Position numbers and translations under genes: made by a program. Below, in pieces: positions 25,691 to 38,200 of a stretch of DNA of 64,000 nucleotides. Source of the DNA: Tanytarsus gracilentus (Eukaryota; Arthropoda; Insecta; Diptera; Chironomidae); contig JAXRKN010000045.1 of the NCBI GenBank assembly GCA_038502055.1, positions 2,254,501-2,318,500 of the forward strand, written 5' to 3'. Positions within the stretch are counted from its first letter, which is position 1; every line of letters starts with the position of its first letter. The notes beneath the pieces are model-generated. The model saw nothing but the letters and a program-made list of their open reading frames with translations. It was not told the DNA's origin and ran no database searches.

Positions 25691-26154
25691 AATGGTCAAA
25701 ATTAAAGTTTTGTACCCATTGTAAGTTGCGTACCCCTTGTGGTTACCTACCCTAAGTACCTCTCGTGTAACCCTCCCCACCCGAGAACCCCAAATTCCCA
25801 CCTTTCCCTTAAGATTGTAGGCTTTTTTGGTGTATAAACAAAGAGAAAAAATCGAAACTTTGGAGGGTCGTAGGGGGGTCCAGGAGGGTCAGCGCCAATT
25901 TTTTTTTGCAGATTCGGACTCAGGGAGCCCTAATCTACAAGAATCCATCAAAAAAAGTACGAAAAAAAGACGGCCCAGGAAACGCAAGTTTAGCCTAAAA
26001 TGCTACAATTTAACTCTCCTCAGTTCCATGCACTTTCTCGACGAAATTAAAACTTTTCGGATTAAATTTTCACACCCTCAACGATAATTTCAATCAGCAC
26101 TTTGTAAACACTTGCTCCACTTGCTTCAATTCATCACTTCAATTAAAAGCACAT

Positions 26155-29100
26155 TCATGAATTATTTTTCTTCTGCATGTACAAGTCAATGAGAAGTTTC
26201 AGCAATGGAACATGTCCGATGTTTCTTCGAAAGAAAAGCTCTTCAATTGTGTAGTTAGAAACTAACTTAAGGGATGGAAGAAGTGAGAGGAGATTTTTGT
26301 ATCGAATTTGATGTGCAATTCCATAGTAGCTCTGCTCGTAGGCGGCCAAAGCATCTCTTGCATTTGTTTCGAGCGCTTTGATTTTTGATGGCTCTCCAAG
26401 TTGTCTCGAAGAAGATGACGTTGACGAAGTCTTAACAGTTGTCGTGGAATTATTATGTGAAATGTCCGAAGAAGAGTCATCGCTCGTGCTCGTGATAATG
26501 ACATCTTGACTATTGTCCCTATTATTGTTGACAGCGTTGCTGTTGTTGTTGTTGTTATTGCTTCCCACTTCGCTCTTATAGAGCACAATCGCACGCAGAT
26601 AAACGTATTCGTTGCTGTCGACCCTCATCTGTATGAACTTATTGAGAATATCTTGAAACGCTTCGATCTCTCTTATCATCGTCTCCATTGACACTTTCGA
26701 TTTGCCGGCGTCGCTCGCTGTGTTAAGAAACTCGTAGGCGAAAAGCAATTGGGTGAAATTGATGGGTAGCAAATGCTCAGCAATGCCCATGATGAAAAAC
26801 TCACGCCAAGACTCTTCGAACAATAGAAGTTGATCACTCATCGATAGTTGCGTGAATGGCGTCAAACTTTTTAGGAAATTTACGTTCATGAAGAGAAGCT
26901 GTGCGGCAGACTCTCGAATTGCGTCAACGGCAATCAGATGATGTGTCGTAGCAGCAGCAGCGGAATGGGGAAGAATTGTTTGATGGTGTGGTGATGAAGG
27001 AATGTGATGGTGAGGAGTGTGTGATGGCGGTGGAGTTGAGGTGATTGTTGATGGTGGTGGTGAGCTGAAGCTTGATGGAGTGAGAAAAGCGTTTATTCTT
27101 GGCACACTCAAATCCATATTCAAGGGCATGGAATTAGATGGCGGTGGAGGAAGTCCGGCCATGATGAATGCCTCATGGTGTCTTATGGCTGCATCTTTGC
27201 TTATAAACATCGCCATTTGCTTCCGCAAGGTTGAATTTCTCGGTCCACGTTCATGCTGAACTGCATCTCGATTCATTCCAACCTCGAAGCACTTTTTCAG
27301 TCTACATGCGCGACATTGATTGCGGTGTGTCTTGTCAACCATACAGAGACCATCTGATTTTGATTTGCATACATATTGACGGTTGCGTCGAATGGAACGT
27401 TTAAAAAATCCAGCACATCCATCGCAAGCGTAGATGCCATAGTGTTTGCCTGAACTATGATCACGACACACTTTACATGGAACATCATAAAGAATTCGAC
27501 CTGAAGAGAGAGAAAAAATATTTAGTAAAGATTGTTAAAGTCAGATAAAGTTGCGAGAATTTGAGTCAAAAAGCCAAAGAGAAATTTTTCTGTAATTCGA
27601 CTCCCATTTTACGCTTCTGAATATCACATCCTGGATTCAACAATTCAACAATTTTCAAAAGAATCAAAAATTATTTTTCAGGGGTAGAGAAAAAAATATT
27701 AAATGCTGGTGAAAACTTAAAATGAGCAAAAATGATCGCGATATGAATATAAAAGTATCACGTTGCATAGAATGTAAAAATTGAGCATCGGGTAAATCCC
27801 ATTTCCGCCTTCATGCACTCATCGATGATTGTTCTGAGAATTATGAATTTTGATATTGAGAAGAGATCATGGGAGACATCGTGGGATATTGAAAATTATT
27901 TTACTTTTATTGCTAATATTTAATGGCAAACTAACCCATCATGCTACCTTAAATCTAATTAAAAAGTTTTTAATTCAATCGTCACCACTCGACCAAGTCC
28001 AATTTGTGAGGGTCTTTAAATGCCATAAAATATCTCATAACGAACTTAGATAATGAAACGTAACGAGATTATGTCAGAACATTGCTACATTTTATGACAT
28101 CTCGGCTCTCCATTACCCATCATAAAAATAAATTTTTACTCTCTCCCTCACTCGCACTTTCGGACAATCCTTATACACTTGGTTTTTGCTCACTTTCTCT
28201 GGCACATCATAATGAGCAGCATGTGACGATGACACAAAAAGTGAGAGAGTAATTTTTTTATGATTATGAATAAAAGTGAGATGGGATTTAATACCTGCCA
28301 CAGAACCGTCGGATCTTCTCTCTCTCACTTAAATAAACAGCAGCGAGAGATATGCCGAAAAAAAGGTGATGACGCCCACCGAAAGTGTCATTCAAGAAAT
28401 TTTACCGATCTATGGCAGGTAAGTGAGTTTTTATTAGATGGGCAGGTGAGGTCGAGCAGAATTTGCCGATCATAAATCTTAATTAAAAATAATTTCTTTA
28501 TTCACTTAAGCCGATAATTAATCCTTTTAAGGTTGAGGAAAACAGTGATTAGAAAATTTTATATTTTTCCCACGTGGCTCTTAATTGGCTATATTTAATT
28601 TTTTATTAATTAGCAATTTACATCTTCCTCCGCCATGATGTAAAGGAGCGTTATCAAATTACTCGGAAGTAATTCGACATCTCTCCTGATATTACATTGA
28701 ATGTTAATATCCGACGGGTGGAAAACCCCAAGCGATTCAGTAAAAATTCGACTAATTAAAATGCCGCTCTCAATTTTAATTCTGATCCCGGCGGTAAAAT
28801 TTCGAGAGTGTTTTCATGACCTGAAATTCATTCAGAATTCCGATCATATTTTTAGGCGTCTTAATTAAATTACGTGGAAAAATTAATTAATTTAATATCA
28901 ATGAATTGATAGTGAATAAATTTAGAAATTTTTAAATTTATTAATTTAAGCATAGAAAAATATATCACGGTAATAATATTTTACTTAAGAAATTTATTTC
29001 ATAGATTTAATTAAAATTCATTAAATATCCACGCAACTTTTTTTGCAGAAAATAGAGATTTTCTCGAGATAAAATTAGATTTTCATCATTAATTAGCTTT

Positions 29101-29391
29101 GCAATTTTCATTGGAATTAATTTTGCAGTCAAGCTTTAATTGAGTTCAGAATTTTATTGGAGTGAAATAAATTAATGTTGAGTGAGATTTTAAAATAGAA
29201 AATTAAATTAGTAAAGCTTTAGTATAAAAATTATCTCATCACAGTTTTTTTCTCAAATTCCAAGTTAAATACATTAATTTTAATGATTAAAATTTTTACT
29301 TACTTGAAGACGAAGCCGGTAGCCTTAATTGACTGAATCGAGGATCCATTAATTCTGGCGAAGAACAAATCGGTGATTGCATCATTTTCAT
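26155..29391 (-). CDS. tll: Tailless nuclear receptor (TLX/NR2E family); exons 29304-29391 and 26155-27500
   Basis: A transcription factor acting in the nucleus as a repressor in terminal patterning, brain and optic-lobe development. The spliced product is 477 residues. Exon 1 encodes MKMMQSPICSSPELMDPRFS and ends TCTTCAA|GTAAGT; exon 2 begins after TCTTCAG and restores SSRILYDVPCKVCRDHSSGK. The intron is 1803 bp. Zinc finger 1 uses C38, C41, C55 and C58 with the TLX-type P-box CDGCAG. Finger 2 uses C74, C82, C92 and C95; its seven-residue C74-C82 gap is a family trait. The C-terminal extension reads AVQHERGPRNSTLRK. The hinge is Pro/His/Ser-rich. The ligand-binding domain starts near residue 215, with SLTPFTQLSMSDQLLLFEESW. 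A low-complexity Asn/Ser insert of about 55 residues (about 340-395) interrupts it. It ends LLKLLIDLYMQKKNNS, like Drosophila Tll. The DNA-binding domain resembles Tll much more than the related dissatisfaction. A transposon lies just past the stop. Confidence 0.97.
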
Positions 29392-29517
29392 ATCTTTATA
29401 TTTTATAATTTTTTCACTCTTAATTAATTTCTTCAATTGATTGTTTTTAAGGCACTTTTGTTAAAATATTTCATTAATTTTTTAATATTTTTTATTCCTC
29501 ACTTTTTTTGGTGTTCA

Positions 29518-29526
29518 CTCAATGAA
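29518..29526 (+). promoter_or_regulatory. torso-response-element-like motif upstream of tailless
   Basis: CTCAATGAA sits about 130 bases upstream of the tailless ATG. The Drosophila tll torso response element contains TGCTCAATGAA, so 9 of those 11 bases match, in the orientation opposite to the gene. A second partial copy, TCAATGAG, lies near 29595. In Drosophila this site mediates relief of repression by terminal signalling. A 9-bp match is weak alone; its position in the tailless promoter is the main support. Confidence 0.35.
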
Positions 29527-32113
29527 GTTAAAAACTATTATGATGGATTTTCGGGTGAACTATCGACTCTAAATATAATTTTTTCTCTCAACAGCATCAA
29601 TGAGAGTAAGGTAGACATGCCATACACCACGACCCTTGTTTAAATTCTGCACAAAGAAATGCCGAAACGATCCTCGCATCTGATTGGTTGAAACATAAGT
29701 CGGCAATTCGAGCGTTCAATGTTGAGTGTGTTAGTGGGACCCTAAACATATTTTTTGCTCACTCTCGATCCCTTCTTTAATGAATGAATTGTAAGGTTTT
29801 GCCGACAATATCTGCAATCATAAAGGGAGGAGTTGATGATCCGTTAACAGGTACGTTTGAAGACATTTTTGCTTTGAATGTGTTTGTGATTGTCACATTG
29901 CCATTAATAAAAATCATCTCAGAATCACCGAATTTTTATTATATCAAGTAATTAAAGCGACTTTGCAGCGGATGTTTAGGTAAATTTGGCGACAGCAGTA
30001 TTGAAACTTTTTTATGACTTTTTGTGCCTTTTTCAACGACTTTATGAAACTTTTATTAAAATATAAAAAATTATAATTTTACTAAGTTTTAAAAATCCAT
30101 TTAATTTTAAAATTTAAATTTTTCAATGACATCCAAGCTTTAAATTTTCAAAATCTAACTTTTCCCACTAACGTTAGAAAAAAGTTCACATGACAGACAC
30201 GACTGAAGATTCACCCTTCAGGATGTTCATTCATCACCGTTCGTGTACACCATAAATTTTTTATACAGCAAAAAAAAACTCCAATTGCGACAGATGGCGG
30301 GATGAAATTAGCCTTCTGACCGTAAACGACTCAACTCGCTATCGAATGCACTTCAAATACAACATTTATCGCATCTAGCATTTTGACGTGCATTCCCTAA
30401 CATCTTTCTGCAATTGAAAATAAAAATTCTCATAGAAAGGGAGAGGAAAAAAATCGAGCCGACAAGTGTAAACTATGATGATGAACGTATGATAGATGCG
30501 CCATATGGTGCGTACTTTGTGGCGTATAATAAAATTTTAGCGAGTGAATTTTTCCCTTTCAATTTCAATTGCTTGCATGCTGATGATAGAACTAAATGAT
30601 TCGGTGGAATATGGGAATTTTTAGGCATCACAAAACGGCAGTTTGCATGAGATGCTTCCGGCGTGGGAATCGAGATCAATTTGCGTTTCTATTTCTAATC
30701 GAGTTTTGGTGGATTTTAAATTGAACTTTTTTGAGGGCGTTTAAAATTTTTATTTTCATTCATCCTTGATTTGTTTTTAAATTTGTAAAATTATTATTTA
30801 AATTTAATTAATTTATCAAACTTTGAAATTGAAAATTTTAATTTTTCCATCGTCAAATTTTACAATAATTTCCATTTCAAAACCGCGTAATTTATCAAGT
30901 GCACAACTAAACCGCTCAATAAATTTTCCATATCAAAATTAGCCGAACTATATAAACAACATAATTATTTCATCCAATGTCCAAACTATCAAATTAATGA
31001 CATCAATTATTCGACGCTGATTAATTGCCTCTGTTATGTCAATAATTTTATCATTGTGACATGAGAAATTTCCACCCTCATAGAGTTCACCTGAAATTCA
31101 ATTCTACAACCCTATTGAGAGCTTGGAATTCCCACACACATCCCATATCATCCCTTTCGCTTTATTAAAAGGCCATCTAAAAATTTTTGTTTTCATGTTT
31201 TCTCATCTCTTAATTGCTGCTGCTGTTCGAATAAAAATTTTTTTATAACTGATCGTATTTCACTGTTGCACTTCACAATATGGAATGGAATAGATGTAGG
31301 TGGCACAGATGGAAACAAAAAAGTGTGAGAAATTTTTCTCTACATGCTACGGCATGCAACATGAGAGCAATGAAAGGATATTGCACAATGATATTATCGA
31401 CATTGAGTTTTCGAGGAACATCCGAGAGATAGAAAGTATGATGGTTGAAGGAAATCGAAATTATCTGGTGTATGAGAAAGGAAATTGAGTTAAAGTGCAA
31501 AAATCAATGCATTGATGATAAATTTGATTTTAAGTTGAGGTTTTTTTTATCATGAAAGTGTTTGTTAAACAAGGATTGAAATATTTTGAAAATAATAAAT
31601 TTTTTAGCTTTAAAAATGTTGAACATTTATTTCAGAATTAAAGCCAACGGAGTGAACTAAAAACTTTTGTCCATTACTTTCATCATCAAAGATCAACAAC
31701 AAAAATTCATAGCTTTACATCATCGACATGAATACAGCCAGGAGATTACATTCAGCCCTACTTGCATCATACAAATTTACTTCATTATTTCATTCAATAC
31801 AATAAGTTTCATCTCAGCAACAACTATATATACTGTTGTCATCGATAGACTTTAAAATATTGTTGACAAAATTGTCAAACTTTGAGATTGAACAGATAAA
31901 AACCATTGAAAATTTCCTTTTTTCGCCCTTATCGAGTCATGAATTCATTTTCAATCTCAACTTTGTCCTTTCAATTCCCTTTTTCACTCAAAAAGCCTCT
32001 CTATTGTTTCTTGAAAATACCGAAGACATTTTTGACGCTGAGTGTTGAGGACACAAAAAAGAACCGAGCGATTCTATTGTGAGATGCGAGAAAATCTCTT
32101 TCACAGTTTTTAA

Positions 32114-32200
32114 TACTGATGAGTTCCATCTATTTTCGGTGCTCTCTGTGGGAATCCTCGAAAATAAAAGAATTGGAGACTTTCGGTTCTCTCATCAGTA
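32114..32200. repeat. 87-nt imperfect hairpin
   Basis: Outer arms TACTGATGAG (32114-32123) and CTCATCAGTA (32191-32200) are exact complements. A second stem pairs CTATTTTCG (from about 32130) with CGAAAATA (from about 32159), and TCCA with TGGA between them. The 3' side carries extra unpaired bases, so it is not a symmetrical microRNA precursor. Transcription is unknown. Confidence 0.5.
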
Positions 32201-35200
32201 CGTCATTTTTTAGTTGATGCGATGAAATTAAAAGAGGTGTGGACAAAAAAATGAGGAAATTTTATAACATCAAAAAATATTAATTTTTTTTAACAAATAA
32301 ATTTTTGAAAACAATTTTGAACAATTTTTAACAAAGTCAATCTTAAAGTTTTTTCATCTCATCTAGTGACAAAAAAAACTGGAGCAGAAACAGAAGCAGC
32401 AAAAAAATTCATCTCGAATTTCATTTACTCCCTCATTGCTTTTCGTTTCACAAATTTTATCCACTCTTTCTCAGACAAAATGACGAGCGAATGTTGTTAA
32501 AGACAAACAAAGAAGAAAAAAATTGAAAAGACATTCTACGCCGAGTAAAAGCGAGCAGGAAAGGAAGGCGTTGATTCTTAAAAGTCTGAATAAAGGAATC
32601 ATTTCGATGATGATGGAAAAAAGACGTTTAGTGAGAGATAAAAACTATATGAGAGCTAAGTGAAATTTCGTTATGTTCTCGAATTGCGAAGTGAAGTAGT
32701 CGGAATCATGTTATTACGATATTCAATTTCAATTTGCCTTTTTGTGAATTTCCTGCTATTTGTGTGAGACGTTGAAAGAAAGATAAAAAAAATGTCTTAA
32801 GGACTTTATTCTTGATCTATCTTCATCTTCTTCCTGTTACGCTCCCTTTTTTGTGGGAAGTTTTGATGAGAAACTTTTTCCCAACTTTATGACGCTCACT
32901 TCAATGTCAATGCACACAACCTGTTTTTGCTGTGTGTACATTCATTGCCAAATAGAGAGCATGAAATTTTGTCATTTATCATATGTGTCAGTGGTATCAA
33001 GTGTAGCTTCTGGTTATAAATGACTTTAGACTGTGGAAAGAGTTTGAGGAGAGAATTTTTTTGGGGGAGCCAAAAATTTTTCTGACACTTTTCAAACTTT
33101 GATATTAAAAAAGTTATAAAATTGCCAAAATAAAAAACTGTTTTTTTACATTTTCCGCTTCACTAAATTAGCTTGTCACCGATTTTTCTTCCTCTACTTT
33201 TGAAACAAAGCATTATTTTTTATACGTCAATTGAATAAAATATCGAAAGCTTTTTATTTCATCTTCCAGCGTCTTCGGCAAAACCAATTTAATATCTTGA
33301 CAATGAATTTATGGAGAGAATGCTTATCCACAAATTGAGTGTTCCATTTAATTTAATCTTTTATGGAATCGTTCAAAAATTACGGAACTCAATTCATATA
33401 AAATAATACGTTAGTTCCGAATGTCCTCTTAGATTTTATTAGATGAATCTCAAAGACTGTAAAAAATATTTTTAGATGAGTTTTTATCGGTATTTTTTAT
33501 CATATAAAAAACAATAATTCTGTAATGAAAATTGGAAAATTTAATAATGAAAATTACTGAGAATTGATTTAATTTGATAGACAGTAATAACAACCCGAAA
33601 TAAAATTTATTTTTATGAAATTTAAAAGTTTATCATTAATAAATGAAATCGAACCCCATTTCATGTGATTGAGTTTATAAATTATTCATTACATTGTTGA
33701 AAATTATTTTGCAAATAAATATAATTATGTACTTTTCACATTGAGTTAATATTGCTTCGCATTTTGTAAAATAGCCATCATAAATTTAAATTGATTTCTC
33801 TGCAATATAAATTCAATTATTTTATGTTTTAATTACTAAACTTCACCATGATAGCGAAACCTTCTATATAAACCAATCAAAAGCACTTCAGTAGAAATTT
33901 ATTGTTTATTAATTTAATTTAAACTTTTCAGTGTGAAACCCTTCAAACTATAATTGGTTTTAAATTTATTATTGGAGCCCTGATTGAAGCAAAATGAATT
34001 TAATTAAAAATAAAAGAAAAAGAACGATGAGTTGGTCCAATTCGTGTTAATCGTTAAAATTTATATTAAAGCAGATCATGCCTTCAAGACATACAAGAAG
34101 AATTCACTTCATCATTGTGTATCAAATCTCATATTGTGAGGAAATTGTGTCTGTGTGGGCAGAAAACGATTCAACACTGGTGTAGGTGTGATTTAAGGAG
34201 CAATTACGAATCATCAAAAAAATCCTTCAACCCCCACCCCTATGAAACATCAGTGCTATTAATTTGCGATCACTTTCACTGCAAATTTATCTAACTAAAA
34301 CGATAAAATTTACATACGTATCGTTTGATTTTGTCGCAGAATAAATTGGCATCTAAAATTTAGATTTCGAGGCGACAGTGACAAAAAATTGAATTTTATG
34401 GCTGTTTGAAAAGACAAAACGAAATTAAATTTTATAAGCAGGAAGAAGAAATCTTAGCAAAAAACTTGTTAGATAAGAATTTGCCAAGAAAAACAAAAAC
34501 TTTTTTGTATCCTTAAAAGATAAAAAAGAAATTTTAGGATGGCAAAAAATCCCCAATTTGTCAGTTGAGAAAAAAGCATGTTGAGTCGTGAGTAAGTTTA
34601 GGAGAAACGCCCAATAATTGAGCATAAATTTACCTTCTGATTTCTTTTTCCTATCGGCAAAAGGACTTGTTGTTATTTTCTGATGTCGTTTATTTTTTGA
34701 TGGGATTTTAAAAATTTTTAAATAATTTTATTTGTTGTTTTAGGAGCAAATTGCGATAATTGGATGAATTATGTAAATAGTCTGGAGGGTTGAGCGCGTC
34801 TTTCTCAAATTTAAAATTGTTTAATTTTTAATGAACGAAGTTTTAATTTTTTAAATTGCAATTGAACAAATTTTAATCAAAAATTTAATAAAGCTATTAA
34901 AAATATGAAAAAAGATGGTTAAAATTAAAAAATAAATTTGTCCTAAATGTAGATTTGATTTTTTTTATTAACATTTTATACTTTAATTTAAATCCGTTAA
35001 AAAATCAACCAACATCATCGATGCACCATTTTACAAAAATCCCCAACATTAGTCAAAACCTCTAACCTTTTATCTTAAAAAGCATGCCATAAATAAATTT
35101 GTGACTGTTGCTGCTGTGGTTTTGTTTTCTTAGGACTTTATGGCTTTAAGAGTGCCAAACAACAAGACGACAATTCGCAACAATGCAGAAAATAAAACTA

Positions 35201-38200
35201 AAAGAGACGAAGAAATAAATTTTCATTGAGTAAAAATGAGGAGAATGAAGATAATTAGAAATTTTATGACCTTCAGAGATTCTCGACTGCCCTCCCTTTT
35301 TAACTTTGTTTTCTTAAGTCCTCTCTCTAACTCGAATGAGCAATGAAAAGATTTTATTGGCCCCCCCCTCAAATGTAGCTTTTTGTTTTCTTCTTTACCT
35401 TCCCCCTCATTATTTTGTTACCTAACACAATTAAGAGAATTCTGCGATACAAAAACAAAAGAGCAAGTAATAGTCCTTTGAGACTCACAGTTACATCAAC
35501 TTGAGCTAAATTTTATTGAGGATGTTTAGAATTGGCATAAAAAAATTCGTTGAGAAAAATCTCTTAAAACATTCTTATTGAGGAAGGTGCATCGTAAAAT
35601 GCTTCGACGACAAAAGTGATTTTATAGGGCAAACATTGAGCAATTGTTTACTTTTTGAATTATTATGAGCTTAAAATTTTACGACACATGGAATTAATTA
35701 TTTCTTAAATTAAGAGTAATGTACTTTACAAGCGAACCCTTGAGGACATGAAAATATTTTCTTTAAATTTCAATCTTATAAATTCAACCTCATCACATCA
35801 AAACAAACAACATCAATGTCTTAATCAACCATTATCCATCCATGCATCCAACGCCTCAAAACCACAAGCACTATCATATTTAATGAAGTGAGAAAAGCAT
35901 CGTCAACATGAAAAGAGCAACGAGTAAAATAAAAGTTAATGCTGTGAAAATCTTCCTCAACCACAGCAGAGAAATTTTCATCTCAGTTGAAATCTGCCTC
36001 TTGCCGCAACATAACACTGCAGTTATGAGCTTTATGATGGTTTGAAAGGGTTTTTTAATTAAAAAGTTACTCATGAACTGTCCCTTAATTACGTCGCCAT
36101 TGAGTGCAGGAAAAATCCTCATGAGAGAGATGTATGACTCCGTGATGGCAAATATTTTATTTTACTTTCAAACTAGAAATGAAAATTTTATTAAATTGCA
36201 TTTGCAGGAATTAAATATTTAGTTTGCAGGCATTTAAACTTCATATCATGCAAAATTTAATGAAAATACGTGTAGATAAAGTTTCAAAAATGAAAGAGTC
36301 AAAAAATTTTCAATTTCAAAAAATAGTTTTTCAACGTAATTTATAAATTTAAAATAATGTTACAATTTTCAATGTAAAAACTCCCAAGTAAATTTTCCAA
36401 TCCCTCAAAATAAAATTTAAAACTCTCGAAACAGCTTTAGGCTATTTTGGAAATTGCCTGATTAACTTTTCCTTCAATAACATCGAACAGCAGTAAACAC
36501 ATCAAAAATCCAATAATGCTCCCAAAAAATTTTCTTACGCAAACAACAAATCCGCAAAAATGCGATGCATAGTTGATGTTATAAATCAAATCTCATATAT
36601 TAAAATGACCTTAATTCGAGACATGCAGGATTGTGTGAACGCTTCATGATAATGTTTGTCAATTGAACGTGCAAGGATCATTTTAGGTTTATTATTTTTT
36701 AAGTGTTCAAGTTTTCACCATAATCCGATCGAATTTGCATATTCACCGAAGATGAAAGAAGGATTGGACAAAAAACTCTTTAAGAGGCTTAAAACATTGC
36801 GAAAAAGATGCTTCCATGAATATCAGGAGTTAAAAAGAAGAATGAAAAGCTATTAAGGAGGAGATAACAACTCTTTGTCTTAATTCTGCTTTACTGTTTT
36901 TCTTTCTTGCTGCTCATCTTGACTCTTCTTCTATGTTTTTGTCATTTAAAGCCGATAATCGATAAATTATATCAATTCGCAGCTGGTGATTTTCTCAAAT
37001 AACTACGCATCAACCCCCAAAAAAGAGAGATCCAAAAGCAACAGACTTAGGTCATTTTTTGTGATTTTTCTTCATGTATTTTTTGGATGTTTAAGCACCG
37101 TAGAATTGATTAAATTAATCGAAGAAGTGATAAAAATGCCTTTGCTGAATTACAATCAGAAAAATGATACAGATGTAAGGGGTTGAATTCATTCTTCAAT
37201 GCGCACATCGAGGCCTTAACATATAGTTTGTAAATTATTGAGTTCCTAAAAATTTGATTATTTTATTTAAAAGTTTTAAAAACTTAACATTAAATTGCAA
37301 TCATATAAATCGTTAAAATCATTTTCTCTTTACAGTGGTTCAGTGTCACTGGGAAACAAACCCTTCGATATCAAAAATCAATCTATCTTCATCAAAACAC
37401 ACTGAAGCCCCAAAAAAGAGGAAATTATTTTCATTTGCCAGATAAATCTTCATCGAATTCAAACTGACCTACTTTACTTTTGCACAAAAAGGTTTGGGAT
37501 GAAAAATTTAAAATGAATTTTTTTGTGCCATTTTAATTCGCCGATATTCTTTTTGCAGATTATCTCTTTAAGTCTAATGAGTCAAAATATTTTTGTGGGA
37601 AGGAACTTTTGCAAGCACTAAAATGCGACACGATGCACACGAGAGAGAAAGAATAAGACCTGATGCCTTCTCTGTAAGAAGATTAAATTAACAATTCACT
37701 TCGACCTTTTTTAAGCTCAATCCTTTTGCCGCTCCACAATCGTCTTTTTAAGAATTTTTCGGTTCTGAAACATTTTCAGATATTCAGATATGAAATAAAA
37801 ACTTGAGATTTTGTAAAGTCAAAAAATTAAGCTTAATTACTTTGAATAACATTTAAGTTCTACCTGATGCAGTGCACCATAAAATTGTGAGATTCAGATT
37901 TCAGCTCATCTACATATTTCGTCGGAATTATTCATCATGAATGTAAGCTTAAAAACTTCCTGTTGATTGAGGCTTGAAATTTTCCACATTTTCACTCCCA
38001 GTAATTTTAGAATGTTTTCTCGAGTGAATTAATGAACAAAATGCAAATTAAGAAAAATTATTATGTCAAGCATGAGAAAATTAAGTTTTTCTCTCGAGAA
38101 AATTTATTATGATGTTAATTTTGTTTTCCAGACATATTTTGAGAATTAATTGAGTAATTTCTTTGCGGTGTGATTTTTGTGTTGTACAATAAAAAGAAAA

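Larger units (their letters stand above)
24290..25995. mobile_element. Non-autonomous DNA transposon with ~220-bp terminal inverted repeats and 8-bp target duplication
   Basis: The element is bounded by exact direct repeats TAAAATGC at 24282-24289 and 25996-26003. The left arm (24290-24509) and right arm (25767-25995) are near-perfect inverted copies, both containing ACTTGCGTTTCCTGGGCCGT near the ends and GGGTGGGGAGGGTTAC at the inner side. Inversion symmetry continues more weakly inward (AAGGGGTGCGCAAC against the complement of GTTGCGTACCCCTT; GGTTAACCGAT motifs). The interior holds three families of tandem repeats and no transposase. Long terminal repeats with an 8-bp duplication fit a Mutator-like, P or hAT-related non-autonomous element; the superfamily is not resolved. 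The right end lies 152 bp downstream of the tailless stop codon. Confidence 0.88.

Noticed and set aside
26262..27259. Frames of 61-110 codons on both strands over tailless exon 2
   Set aside because: They are shadows of the tailless reading frame in its low-complexity hinge and Asn/Ser region.
32114..32162. Hammerhead ribozyme (CTGATGAG ... CTCGAAAA)
   Set aside because: The core words are present, but stem II pairs only with a large bulge and no stems I and III with a cleavage triplet could be found.
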